Part shown: positions 34,639 to 46,600 of the stretch, piece after piece
Numbering within the stretch: the stretch's first letter is position 1
Layout: each line of letters opens with the position of its first letter
NCBI GenBank assembly: GCA_030761205.1
Contig: JAULJL010000018.1
Coordinates: 10,684,501-10,748,500 of the forward strand
Source: Fremontodendron californicum
Taxonomy: Eukaryota > Streptophyta > Magnoliopsida > Malvales > Malvaceae
DNA length: 64,000 nt
Direction of reading: 5' to 3'
Translations under genes and position numbers: made by a program
The notes under the pieces: generated by a model
Told to the model about the DNA's origin: nothing
What the model saw: the letters and a program-made list of their open reading frames with translations, nothing else
The model's database searches: none

Positions 34639-36621
34639 TGATGCACCCAAAAGAGTGTATCTTATTTAACCTTGCACTAAAAAGATCAATTGTAAGTATA
34701 GTAGTTAGCAAGGGTCGAGTCCTCAGGGATTGGGTTTTAGTTTATAAGTTGATAGTTTAAAACTTAAATTCAAGAACAATAAAAGAAAAGGGGTTTTTGA
34801 AATCAGATTTAAACTAAAGTAAATAATAAGAATAAGATGCAAGGCGGTATAACCAGCCAATAAAAATATATATACTAAATTAGGCGGTATAACCAGCCAA
34901 TAAAAATAAAACAAAGTTAATATACAAATTAGGCGGTATAACCAGCCAATAAAAATAAATATACTTTTAAAAATAAGCAAACTAGAAAAGTAAGAAAACA
35001 AGTAAGTAAGAAGAATCAAATATGAAAAATATGGTTAAGGTTTCATTCTCCACCACTAGACATCATTAAGAATCAATTTCAGATCTATCAATATCAACCA
35101 ACTATCAAAGTTAACAACCGTAGATAACAACAAGCTCTGTTACCCCAATCTTTCCTTAGTTTGTCGTTAAATAGAACAAGCTCTCTATTTAATCTCTAAC
35201 CATTAAACAACCTAGAATAAGCTCTCTAAATTCAATTTAATGGCAGCTTTATGATGAGAAAGATAGGTTGATCTAAGCAACAAACACATAAGCTCGGATT
35301 GTTCAACTTAGGTTATGTTCCACTTTGCAATTATTGAAAACTTGACCATAATCATTAATCACAAATTGCCACTTATGAATAGGAAATCAAGACAATTACA
35401 CGGATCAAGACTCCTAAACTAGCAATAGATAATTATCAAGATCTATCTAGTTGTACACCTAAATAAATCAAGACAACATCATGAACAATTCTTGTAGAAG
35501 AACATAAGCAACTTTGATAGAAAATTAATGATAGATAGAATCTGAAAATCAATCACAAAACATGTCTAGGGCTTTGAAATCACCCTTAACCAAATAGAAG
35601 TTTAGCCTAGCATAGGCATTATAAACATAAAATTAAATAGAATATAAGAAGAAAATAAAAGAAAGAAAGAAGAAGAAGAAGAATATTAATTATCCAACCT
35701 CTTGCTCTTTCTAAATAAAAAGAAAACTAGAGAAAAGAAAGAAGAAGAAAACTTAGAGAATTTTGTTAAAATGACTAATATCCTACCAATCTCCAATATG
35801 ATCCCTTACAATCATCCAAGGCCCTCTATTTATACACATTTTGGAGGGCTAAATGACAAGAGACAAGCTTTACAAATTTCAAAGGTAGGTATATGACGAT
35901 TTTGATCAGCCAACTTGATGGTCGATTTCGTCAATATTGGAGGCCTGATCTGATCACATGGTCTTCTAGAAAAAGGTTCCCCTATCAGTTACGGAACCAT
36001 AGCCGTTGGAATCAGCTCATTTGCTGATGTGGTTAAGCAGATATGGGCAAAATACGAGAACATGTCAGCACAGATGTCATTACACATCAGCCACCTTGAT
36101 GGTCGATTTATTCAATATTGGAGGCCTTATCTGATCACATGGTCTTCTAGACAAAGGTTCCCCTATCCGTTACGGAACCATAGCCGTTGGAATCAGCTCA
36201 TTTTCTGATGTGGATAAGAAGATACGGTCATAATACGAAAACATGTCAGCACAGACATCATTGCACATCAGCCAACTTGATGGTCGATTTCGCTAGGGAA
36301 AACGACTCCGTTTTAAGAAGTGTAAAACATGAAAAAGATAGATATGCCTCTTAGCTTTGCATGGCTACAAATTTCAGCCTTATTGCTTCAGTGAAACTCG
36401 AGATATAGCTGATATGGCAAAAGGTGTCGGAACTGAAACTGAACTGGATTTGCCCTTAATTCTAGTAATCTGAAATCACTCAAAGAAACTTGTGAAAAAC
36501 ACCAAAATACATAAAAATATAAAAGATCATAAACACAATTAGACTAAACAATAATAACTCGTATTTGACACAAAACATTAATAAAACATAACTAAAAACT
36601 ATATAATTATACGAGTTATCA
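34639..36621 (-). repeat. gypsy 5' LTR (1983 bp)
   Basis: Near-identical partner of 23223..25205. Contains the promoter for the element. The 181-bp internal repeat is at 35907-36294. Confidence 0.95.
35827..35834 (-). promoter_or_regulatory. predicted TATA box of the gypsy 5' LTR
   Basis: Minus strand TATAAATA within GTGTATAAATAGAGGGC, well inside the LTR and pointing toward gag. RNA would be expected to start about 30 bases further left on this map. Confidence 0.6.
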
Positions 36622-36626
36622 GTCGG

Positions 36627-36773
36627 CCAAAATCAAGTCGTATTCGTAATGAAATGGACCTCAGAGAGAAAGGCCAACCAAAACGTTGTGGATTATGCAG
36701 AAACGAAGGTCATAACCGTCGAAATTGTCCGCATCGATTTGGCACATTGGGGGAGACTTCGCATCAACAATAA
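36627..36773 (+). pseudogene. C-terminal exon piece of the MULE transposase, cut off by the gypsy element
   Basis: Continues in frame from codon CGG ending at 23222. It encodes a basic tail with a zinc knuckle CGLCRNEGHNRRNC (C-x2-C-x4-H-x4-C) and stops at 36771-36773. Joining 23222 to 36627 removes exactly the gypsy element and one TSD copy, which shows the insertion site was inside the exon. Confidence 0.88.
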
Positions 36774-36822
36774 ATGAATTACATGTTTTTCTCAACTTAT
36801 TATGTACTTTGGATTATAAGGG

Positions 36823-37464
36823 AAAATGTAATGCAAGTTTTTTTGTTTGTTTTTTGTTTTTATCTAATACAAATCAATTAACAAAATTTAAAAAAATTTG
36901 TTCATAAATTTTAAATAATAAAATATAACTTACGAAATTTCTTTATTTTTAAAATTATAAAAAAATTATTTTAATTTAATTTATAAATTTTAAAATTAAA
37001 AAACTAAACTTACAAATTTTTAAAATTAAAACAAAACTTACAAATATAATTTTTGATATACAAATTTAAGAAGAAATATTATTTTGTTTTTTTAATTTTT
37101 ATAAGAAACAAAATTTTCCATATTTAAATTTAATAAGAAATTTAATTTAATTTATAATTTTTAAATTTTAAATTTTAAAAATAAAATTTACAAATTAAAA
37201 AAAAAATTTTAAATTTGTTTATAAATAAAAAAAAATTACATGAAGGGAAATCGCCACCCCCCATGGCCTGAAGGGAAACCGCCATGGGGGGTGGCGATTT
37301 CCCTTGGTATTTTTAGCCAAAATCAATATTTTGATGCTGGGAAATCGCCATGGGGGGTGGCGATTTTCCAGCTAATTTTAAAACCAGCGTATTTTGGGAA
37401 ATAATCTAAAAGGATAGGTATTTTGGGATTTTTTTTTTTTAGCTATATTTATATAAAAAAAACC
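36823..37464 (-). repeat. MULE right terminal inverted repeat
   Basis: Inverted match to 18570..19308. It keeps fewer palindromic gcgatttccc units (about 37245-37370) than the left TIR and shows a small internal deletion there (ccccatggcctgaagggaaac). Confidence 0.85.
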
Positions 37465-37474
37465 CAAAGTGTTC

Positions 37475-37666
37475 TTGTATATTGAAGTGTGTAGAAATCT
37501 ATACAGGAGTGTCCTATTTATACATGAGGGTTCTCACCATCTAAGGGGAGAATCACCATAGTAATAATTACAATAATAGCTTAATCATAATCTGAATCCT
37601 AATCTGAACTGCTAAGATTACTCTAATAATCTAATTATAATTGACTATACAATTAATACATTAACA
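37475..37666 (-). repeat. remainder of the copia 5' LTR
   Basis: ttgtatattgaag...ttaaca, matching 13700-13880 with about a dozen differences and an insertion. Followed by TSD ctcag at 37667. Confidence 0.85.
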
Positions 37667-37671
37667 CTCAG

Positions 37672-38488
37672 TCTTAGTAATTAACACACAACAAAATCAT
37701 AGATACATAGAGATAAACAAACAGTAGAAAAATTAAGAGAGCTTGAAGCAAAATAGAGGGGAAACAGAAGAGGAGCATAAGGAAAGAAGAAAAAGGCCAC
37801 AACGAGCATAAACAAAAGAGAAGCACACGCAGTTTATTGAACAGATGGTTGGCGGTGTTTGATATAAGATTCTTTCAAAGCATAACCTGTTGGTTTGTTG
37901 GTTTGAAATTCTTTCAATGATTGTTTTTCTTCCTATTTCACATGGTTGCTCTTTATTGATTTTCAGGTTATTGGTCATGAATTGTAATTAACAACTTGTT
38001 AATGTTTTGTTCTTTAGTTCTATTTTTAGATATTATTATTATTATCATTATCATTATTACTATTATTATTATTTGTTCTAATTTTTTTGCATAAATTATT
38101 TTATTGTTTATTTATGTGATACATTGTGTACCCATTATTTGTTTGTTTATTTTATAAATTTTAATCAGGAATGATAGATTTATGTGATAATAATAATAAT
38201 AATAATAATAAATTAGAAAGATACAAATTTTACACAAAGAAAAAAATGCACAATGCACTTTATCTTAACATAATTCACAATGATTAATTAAATCAAAGAA
38301 TATATTAAGATTTTCCTGATGATAAAATTCGAAAAGTATCACGAATGAGTAATTTCTGATAAATTTTTAGGTGAGAAAACTCTTTCAAAATTTTCTAGAA
38401 TGATGGAAGGGTTTTGAGGGAAAATTTTCAATACTAAAAGGTCGAGATTTATTTTTGAACAGATATGAGGGTTATTTAAATATGATAG
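37672..38488. other. AT-rich intergenic DNA with trinucleotide repeats
   Basis: Contains (ATT)n-type stretches at about 38029-38076 and (AAT)n at about 38185-38213. No gene recognised. Confidence 0.45.
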
Positions 38489-38497
38489 ATGTGTAGA

Positions 38498-39960
38498 GGG
38501 TTAAATACTCAATTGACCCCTATACTTTACACCTTTTATTCGTTTAGTACCTGAAGAATAAAATCTATCAGTTTGCTACTCGAGCTTTCATTCCGTCATT
38601 CATATTGACCCTTTGAACTAACATCGTTAGTTAATGGATGACATGACTATGAAAACCCAATTAGAGCATGACACATGGCAAAAATGCCACTTCATCATGA
38701 AAAGAAAAAATTCAAAAAATATAAAAAATTATAAATATAAAATTCAAAATAAATTATAAAAAACTAAAAATTTAAAAAAAAAGAATTTTTTTTAATATTT
38801 TTAATAAAAATGATAAAACTAAAAAAAAAATAAAGGAAGGAAAAGAAGCGAAGATTTAGATTTAAAATTTTTAATTTTTTTTTTTAAAAAAATAATCAGT
38901 TTGGGTTTTCGATTTCAAAGGAGAAATGGGTTTGGGTTTTCGATTCCAAAGGAGAAACGAAGAAAAGCATTTTCAAAACCAGATGCATTAACATATGTAA
39001 TTCGAGTTAAAAATACATGGGATAATTTAAAATCACCAAAAGAAAAATCTTTAAAAGCAAGATAACTTCTATAAAACCCAGCAAGAATTTACCCATGTCA
39101 AAACTGATGAGCACAAATCTGATGCGCCAAAACCAACCAAAATCAGTTCAAGAACTATGATCACGTATGAAAATTACTATTTTAATTGCTCAAAAGAAAA
39201 TTATAAGTTTTTGGCATGAAAGACTTAACAGCCCAAACACAATATAAACAAAATTCATTTGATCTTATCCACAGCATCGACAAAGAAAAAAAAAAACCAC
39301 CAAAATTTGTTCTCTTTTTCATATCCCCATATCCCAAGGAGAAAACAACAATTCGAATCAAATTTATCGAAAAGAACCCCTAAAAAGAAACTGAAACTTG
39401 TTTTCTTACGGAATATCATATTTCTAGAATTTCCCCGAAACCAGCATTAGCATAGACAATAGATTTCTCAGTAAAATACATGTAAAAAACAAGAAGAATA
39501 AAAAAGAAAAATTAACAAATTAACAAATTAATTGCAATAAGGAATCTTCTTTAACCTTTTCTTACCTCCACGGTTCTTCTACTCACCCAAAATCGACGAG
39601 GAAAACCATCCAAATTCGGTGCATCAAACGAATTTGTTTTGGTTAGAAACCCTAAAAAACCCCCAAAATATAATCCAGTATTCCGAATTTTTTTTGTTAT
39701 ATTCATATTTATTTTTTCGTCTTTTTTAATAATGTATAAAAAATGATGTGGCTTTTTTTTAAAGAATGCTGTGGCTTTAATTGCCACGTTGAGTCATTTA
39801 ATTGGGTATCAAATACATATCAGCTTTTTTTAAATGGAGTTAGGGTTTGGGACAAAGTCCTAGACGGAAGAAAAGTTGGAGTACCAAGTTGACAAAATTT
39901 TTTTTAGGTGCCAAACTAACAAAAGGTGTAAAGTACAGGGATCAAATGAGTATTTAACCC
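38498..39960. mobile_element. Mutator-type non-autonomous element with 9-bp TSD
   Basis: Terminal inverted repeats starting gggttaaatactcaattgac and gggttaaatactcatttgat, similar for at least 50 bp. Flanked by the exact 9-bp duplication atgtgtaga (38489-38497 and 39961-39969). The 1.46-kb interior, notably about 38900-39790, includes gene-like sequence. Read on the minus strand it looks like a promoter and 5' leader with an AG|GTAAGA donor near 39565, which suggests a captured gene fragment (Pack-MULE). Confidence 0.8.
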
Positions 39961-40269
39961 ATGTGTAGATAATCTTGAAGATTAGATTTAGGTGTTTTTT
40001 CATAAAATTTAAATTTTTCGACGACGGAGCCTCTTCAAAGAAAAGAATGGTTTCTCTTGAATACTCTCGAGGTGAGAAAACCTGTTTAGAAATCTCTCCA
40101 GAATGATGGAAGGGAAACCTCTCGAGGTGAGGAAACCTGTTTAGGAATCTCTCCATAATGGTGGAAGGGAAACCTAATTTTTTTTTTCCAATACTTAAAA
40201 ACTTGAACAATTAAAATTAAGACAAATATGACCATTTAGTTGAGACCAGTTTAGGGTAACATAAGACTA

Positions 40270-40490
40270 ATTAGTTACTATCCTTAGGATAGGCGTTGTG
40301 GGGGGTGTTAATCCTTTCTCACACATAATCGAACTCTCGAACCTAGTTCTGAAGAATTAAACTAGAATCCATTCTTTTTAGGGTGCCTTAGTCGAGTTTA
40401 AGATTACTTTAAAAAGGATAGATTCATATAGGTGACTAATCACACCTAGCAAAAAATATTAGTGGCGACTCTTTTTTGTGTCTAGCTGTT
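40270..40490 (+). repeat. possible gypsy (Tat/Ogre-like) LTR-leader remnant
   Basis: The run gtgttaatcctttctcacacat, cgaactctcgaacctag, gggtgccttagtcgag and agtggcgactct resembles the end of a Tat/Ogre LTR followed by the start of a tRNA-Arg type primer site. No coding part remains. Confidence 0.35.
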
Positions 40491-40638
40491 TGGTCTTAGG
40501 ATTTAGCACGTTATGACAAATAATATTCTTCACTTACTGATGAATTTTCATCTTTGTTCAATGTATGACAATATTTTTCTTTTTATTTTCATTTTGCCTT
40601 GATTTTGTATTAGGTTTGTTCTTTATTTTTGTTAAAAA

Positions 40639-40680
40639 CTAGAAAATGGCCTACGCTTCGCTGCGGGTTCTGTTGTTTGT
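40639..40680 (-). mobile_element. possible Helitron 3' terminus
   Basis: The minus strand ends CCCGCAGCGAAGCGTAGGCC (imperfect hairpin), then ATTTTCTAG followed by T. This is the CTRR-T ending with a hairpin about 10 bp upstream that plant Helitrons have. I did not find the 5' TC end, so the body, which would extend to the right, is undefined. Confidence 0.35.
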
Positions 40681-40689
40681 GTGCTTGTG

Positions 40690-41348
40690 ATTGATAATTT
40701 AGTAATTTAGATGAAATTTAAATTAATATAAGCATAATTGGTAGATAAATTAAATTGCTCTTTCAGGAGAGAGTTTAGGCATATATGTGGAAGATAAAAT
40801 TGAAAGGTTTATTATACTTTGGAGCTAATAGTTTAGGCATATACCTGAAATACAATTTAAGAAGAGTCCTATTTAATGCTTAACCATGTAACTTATGGTA
40901 TGCAGGATACAAAAAGGAATTTAATGATAAAGGTGTAATGCATGTTGGTTTCTCCACCACTTCTTACTTCGTAATGATAATAAAATTGAAAAAGTGAGAA
41001 ACTATAGTTCTAGATGATAGGATTAATCAGATATGCAATAATATTTAGATTGTTTGTCATTGAAATATAAACCATGAATCCAACTTCAAAGAGTTAACAG
41101 ATATTTTGGAAATTCTGTTTGTTGAAACATAAGTATAAATACTATATTAATGGATTCAAATGCTAACAACTTACACATGCTAAAGGATTATGACAGAGCA
41201 TTGACATTAATAGTCACCTCCTATAACTTAAGAAAATATGAAAGAATCAAGTAATAGAAGCAGAACTCTCAAAATTTCACTTTTGTCACTTGATCAACTA
41301 ACCTTTATTTTTCTCTAAGTTCAAGAGGCACACAAAGCTCTTGATTAT

Positions 41349-41387
<39 letters not shown>

Positions 41388-42388
41388 AAGATTATTAGTG
41401 TCTCCTTAAAACTATTTCTTAAATATTCAGTTTATACCTTAAACTTTAAACTTAGCTCTCTATGTTTAAACTTTTAATATTGCATTACACAAACTCTCAA
41501 ATATTTGATACTTATGTCTTTAGCATTGGATTATATAAATGCATATTTTAATCTATCACTTCTAAGTCAAAGTGTTTTAAAAAAAATGCAACTCTTCTCA
41601 CTAAATATGTTAATTTCCTTATATTACCTTATATGTGTGTATATACACACATACACACTCACACACATACTTGTTCAAAGGTTTTTTACTCTTGCTGCAC
41701 ATATATAGTTGATGCTTCTAGTAGCATCAAACTAATTACTAAGCAATTCAGAGCATCCAACATCCTTAACTAAGATATATCAAAATCAAGAAAAAGCTCA
41801 ACACATCAAAAGAATTTTAAATTGCTATACGATATGCAAATTGAAAGCTTGGCCAAAGAAATTAACTAACCTCCTTAACTTGTGTAGGATCATAATTTAC
41901 TCTTAGAACTGGATGGCCAGCAAAACAACATCATCATCATCAAATATAACAACCAAATCTACATTACGAACTGCTTATGATAAATTACTACAAAATATGG
42001 GTTTCTAGTCAACTAACTTCTACTGTAAAATTTTTCACAAAAGTTCATGGGCTCCTTCTGCACCTCACGCCTATTATCAAGATAATAGAAAACCCGTGAT
42101 GATACAAAGAGAAAAAGTGAGTGCAAATAAGATCTTTCCTATGGGAAATCTTTTATTTTACAGTATACGACTACAAACACCTCGCTCTATCTCTACAGTT
42201 TTTTGTATTGGCCTTGAAGAAGTTCTTAAAGTAGGTGTTTTCAATCCAAAAGTTGTACGTTAAAAATCATGTGTATACACGACACTCTTTAAAGATAAAT
42301 TATCAAAATCATTAAGTCAAAAAATATGAGGATTATTAGAGAAACATGAGGATAAAAATGTTAAACAACAGACATAAAGATATCATGT
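40690..42388. other. AT-rich intergenic DNA
   Basis: (CA)n(TA)n microsatellite at about 41351-41387. No gene recognised. Confidence 0.4.
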
Positions 42389-42800
42389 TCAGACCTTTCC
42401 TCAACAAAGTTATGCTCAAGCAATTGCTGCCACGATGTTAACCCCAGTGCAGCAACCTGCTGCAGCAGTTCCTCAAACTTATTATGGGATTTACTACTAA
42501 GATGGGGAAATAACATGATTATCCATTTTCCTTGTTGTCTTTAATATTTTGTTTTATCGTTCATCTGTAGTTCTATACGCTTAACCTGACCTGTACTTGT
42601 TTCTAACTTGAGACGGCTTAGCAGTTAGCCAAGTGGACATTTTTGGGTTTTAGGCTGGGGATAGATGTTGATAATAGTTGTCTGTTTTAGGCGACAGTGG
42701 TAAATTGTGCTTTAGGTATTGTGGTGTTTTTGTGGAACTTGTATTAATGTTAGTGATTTATGTGATCTACAGTTGAGTTTCAACAACAAAAAAAAAGATA
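42389..42800 (+). pseudogene. possible processed 3' fragment of an unknown Gln/Ala-rich gene
   Basis: Reads QTFPQQSYAQAIAATMLTPV then QQPAAAVPQTYYGIYY and a stop at about 42497. About 290 bp with 3'-UTR-like composition follow, ending in an A-rich run near 42790. The Q/P/A/Y-rich end is like plant RNA-binding proteins, but I cannot name the gene. No upstream exon found. Confidence 0.35.
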
Positions 42801-43488
42801 TAAGGTAATTAACTCCATAAAAAAATTAAAAGTCAAACAAAAAGTAAGAACACTTAAAATACCTAAAATCATAAATCTCAACTCCATATTTGATCCTGCA
42901 AAAAATCACTATAAAAAGTAAAGGTATCAAAATACCCTGAAAATTATATTAAGCCAAAAAATTTGATTACTTAAAAAGAATTTGACAGAAATTTTTTTTA
43001 TTCAAAAAATTGAAAAAGAAAATGCTTCCTATGCTGTATCTTTTTCCTTCATCAGAAGTCAAAATCGGTGAATGATGGCTACTCTAGTGAAGGGGCAAGA
43101 TCTGACCTGCGTTCCCCTTCCTTAGCTATCATAGAATTTCTCAAACAAAAAAAATCAAATCAAGAAAAAATATTAATGTAAAAACCAACAAAAATCATAG
43201 TAATCAAAATTTTTTCTTCTTTTCTATCATTTTCTTTTTCTTACCTTTTATTTTCCTTCTCATTTCTTCATTTCTTTTTTCTTGCATTATCGACCCTCTC
43301 CATTCTCGGCTAGTATGTGAAGGAGCCAATCTACTGCAGCAACCACTAGATCAATGCGACGTGGTAAATCGAACCCTTTCCCTATGGTCCCTCTTTTTTC
43401 TTTTCTTTTCCCTCAAAATCTCTCCTTATTTGCCTTTCTCAGCTATCGTAGATTCCGTCTTCACCTTCCTCCTTCTACTCCTTCGATT

Positions 43489-43501
43489 CTCACCCTTTCT
43501 T
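43489..43501. other. LINE target-site duplication, left copy
   Basis: ctcaccctttctt, repeated exactly at 49447-49459. Confidence 0.85.
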
Positions 43502-43624
43502 TTTTGGATAAGCAAAGTTTTTATTTATCCAAAAGCAGCATGCACTGCTTCGTCAATACAACCAGCATAGCTGGCAAACAAATGTATTATTTTACAATGT
43601 CTTCTTTACATAGCTAAAAACCAA

Positions 43625-46600
43625 TTATGCTATCAGTGAGCTTTTTAACCCCCATGCAACATGCAAATCTCTATTAACATTATCATCCTTTATGATTTTC
43701 ATCCCCCCTAGTCTATAGCTAACCTCCTCCTTGATTTTCTCAAGCATTTGCATACATTGCTGAGATTGTTTACCAAACCTGCGGTTATTCCTCTCCCTCC
43801 ATACATGATATATGAGAGCATTCCAAGCAATTCGAAGCACTGTAGCAATAAGAGATTTACCCATTAGCTTCCTCTTTGCCCATTGAACTTCGAAGTCCCA
43901 GCTTCTGATGACTCTATGAAGCTTACATAGGTGTAGAATCTCCTTCCATACTGCCTTAGAATACTCACACTCAAAGAATAAATGATCTCGAGTCTCCATT
44001 TGTTGACTGCACATATCACAAGTTCCATTAAGTTCCATTCCCCATTCCATCAATCGATCTTTTGTAGGGAGCTTGTTCTGAATTGCCATCCATGATATTT
44101 GGGAATGCCTTGGAATATGGTAGGCATACCATACCAATCTATCCCAATCCACCTTTGGCTGCCTTGGCCTGATTTGCTGCCACACTTTAGCCACTGAAAA
44201 CCTGTCCCCAGGAAATTTCCAAACTAATCTTCCATTATTCTGATAGGTAAATTGAGCTGCTAATGGTCTCAATTGTAGGAGTTTCCTCCAAATCCAGCTA
44301 CTTCCCTGGGTGATTGGAAACTGCCAGAATGAGGTGCCTTTTAGAACATAGTTGTGGATCCAAGCAATCCACCATGAACCTGCCTTAAAAAGCAATGTCC
44401 ATATTATCTGCATTATGCTTGCCCTGTTCCAAGAACCTAGATCCTTCAGGCCAAGTCCCCCCTCTGATCTTGGACAACAAATTTTCTGCCAGCTCACCCT
44501 TGCTCCTCTGGCTTCTGCATCTTTCCCTAACCAATAGAATCGAGAACAGAGTTGATTAATTCTGGAGAGCACTGCCTTAGGTAGAATAAAGATTCTACAC
44601 CAATAGTTTTGTATATTGAACAAAACTGATTGAATAAGCTGAAATCTTCCAGCATAGGACAGAATCTTTGATGTCCAGTGAGTGATCCTAGCAGTAATCT
44701 TTGAGATAAGTGGGACACAGTCTTTTTCTGTCAGCTTCTTTGTTACTAAAGGAACCCCCAAATACCTCACTGGCAGCTCTCCTAGCTTGAAACCTGTCAC
44801 CCCCTGGATTTCTTGAAGCTGAGCTCTACTGATTCCAGAAGAATAAAGTTCAGTTTTGGCACAGTTGAGCTGCAAACCAGAAAGTTTGTAAAAACTTTCC
44901 AGGATATCCTGTACTCCTTGGATGGATTTCAGGTGCCCTTTAGTGAAAATCATCAAGTCATCAGCAAAATATAGGTGAGTGAGCCCAATCCTTTTGCACT
45001 TAGGATGGAAATCAAAGACTTTATGCTGTGCAGCTGCATCCAAAAGCTTAGAAAGTGCATTCATAGCAAGCACAAACAGATAGGGGGAGATAGGATCTCC
45101 TTGCCTTATACCCCTTTCTCCCTTAAAGTAGCCCACCAAGCCTCCATTAATTGATAGAGAGAACCTAGGACCAGTGATGCAACTCTTGATCCATGTTATA
45201 AATTCTGTTGGAAAATTCAAAGCTGTAAGAACCAGCAACATGAAGTCCCAGTCAAGTGTATCAAAAGCCTTTTGAAGGTCAACCTTTATAGCACTTCTAG
45301 GTGACAGAGTTTTCCTGGCATAGCCTCTTACTAACTCCTGTGCCATTAGGACATTATCTGAGATATTCCTTCCTTCCACAAAGGCACTTTGACTTTTGCT
45401 GATGATTGTTGGCAGGAATTTTTTGAGTCTTCTTGCCATCACAGATGTAATACTTTTGTAGACTACTGAACAACAGGAAATAGGTCTGTAGTCTTTAATA
45501 CAAGTAGGATTTTGGTTTTTTGGCACTAGAGCTACAATTGTGGAATTAAAGCCTGCCAGCAAATCTCCTGTCTGGAAGAAATGAAGAATGGCATCAATGT
45601 ACTCTTCCCCTACTACTGTCCAAGCTTCCTTAAAGAAGTGAGATGTGAAACCATCTGGCCCTGGAGCCTTGTCCCCCTTGATGGCAAAAATGGACTCCTT
45701 GATTTCCTCCCTGGATATTGGCTTTGAGAGTTCAAACTTTTCTGCATCCGAGAAGGAGAACTGTAAAAGTTCTCGTAGAAACTCCCTTGTACATCTCTCG
45801 ACATTATAGTCCTTAGTGCCAATAATTTTCTGGAAATGAGAGACTGCTGCCTGAGATATCTGTGAAAAGGTTTCAAGCCTATTTCCACTATCATCATACA
45901 AGACTCTCATTGTGCCCCTATTCTGCCTAGCTGCAACCATCTTGTGAAAGAATCCAGTATTCTGATCTCCTTCTTGAAGCCATTGAACCCTTGACTTCTG
46001 CCTGAAGTGACTCTCTTCAGCTTTCCTCAGTTCATTATACTCTTGAGCTAACATCCTTTCCTTTTCTACCAATTCATCAGAAGGATGGCTGAGTAGAAAT
46101 ACTTGGACATCCTCTAACTCCTTCCTCTTAGTTGTAACCTTCTCAGATATGCTGCCATAATAAGCATGATTAAAGTTCTTCAATACTGACTTTAATCTCT
46201 TCATTTTGGTATGCAACCTGACCATGGGATTACCACCAGTAGGTACCCTCCAAGAGTTCTCAACAACGTGCATAAACTCTGGATGTCTGGTCCAATAGTT
46301 AAAAAACTTGAAAGGTTTAGGTGGAGAGGCACTCACCATATCAAGCTTTATGAATGCTGGGCTGTGATCAGAAATTTCTGGAGCAAGGAATTCTACATGA
46401 GACTCTGGAAATGCTGTGAGCCATTCTGCATTAATAAGCACTCTATCTAACTTCCTTGCCAGGAAACCTTCAATTTGCTTGTTAGACCATGTGAATCTAG
46501 GCCCTATGAATGTGTGATCAAAACAAGATAGAACTTGTAAGCAATCAGTAAAATCCCTTATATCAGTGCTAGGTGCTTGAGATCCAACATAACTTGAGCT

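Larger units (their letters stand above)
23223..36621 (-). mobile_element. Athila-type Ty3/gypsy retrotransposon carrying two extra ORFs
   Basis: 13,399-bp minus-strand element inside the MULE transposase exon, with TSD gtcgg. Order in its own direction: 5' LTR (36621..34639), tRNA-Asp primer binding site, gag-pol (34531..29198), small Cys-rich ORF (28854..28318), LOG-like ORF (27957..27310), a 2.1-kb noncoding stretch with polypurine-like tracts, then the 3' LTR (25205..23223). The tRNA-Asp PBS, long LTRs, single gag-pol frame, TTGAGGACAATG motif and AAGTGTGGGGG tracts are typical of the Athila/Tat branch. Athila elements often carry an env-like gene in the place taken here by the two extra frames. 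Confidence 0.93.
18570..37464 (+). mobile_element. Mutator-like element (MULE) nested in the copia 5' LTR
   Basis: The termini ggttttttt...tataaatagagc (18570) and its inverted copy (ending 37464) are flanked by the exact 10-bp duplication caaagtgttc at 18560-18569 and 37465-37474. The uninterrupted copia LTR at 13681 contains the same site once, which confirms the target. Order inside: long TIR with palindromic repeats, a 98-bp tandem array, a MURA-type transposase on the plus strand, the gypsy insertion, the transposase tail, then the second TIR. Without the gypsy element and its TSD the MULE is about 5.5 kb. Confidence 0.93.
13681..37666 (-). mobile_element. Ty1/copia LTR retrotransposon, decayed and split by a nested MULE
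   Basis: Minus-strand copia element. The 3' LTR is 13681..13880. The 5' LTR is in two pieces, 18550..18569 and 37475..37666, because the MULE inserted 20 bp from its inner edge. The 5-bp TSD ctcag lies at 13676-13680 and 37667-37671. The primer binding site at 18540..18549 (tctgatacca, minus strand TGGTATCAGA) matches initiator Met-tRNA. A G-rich polypurine tract (minus strand) abuts the 3' LTR at 13881. Without the nested insertion the element is about 5.1 kb. The LTRs differ by many substitutions and a roughly 12-bp indel, so the insertion is old. Confidence 0.9.
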
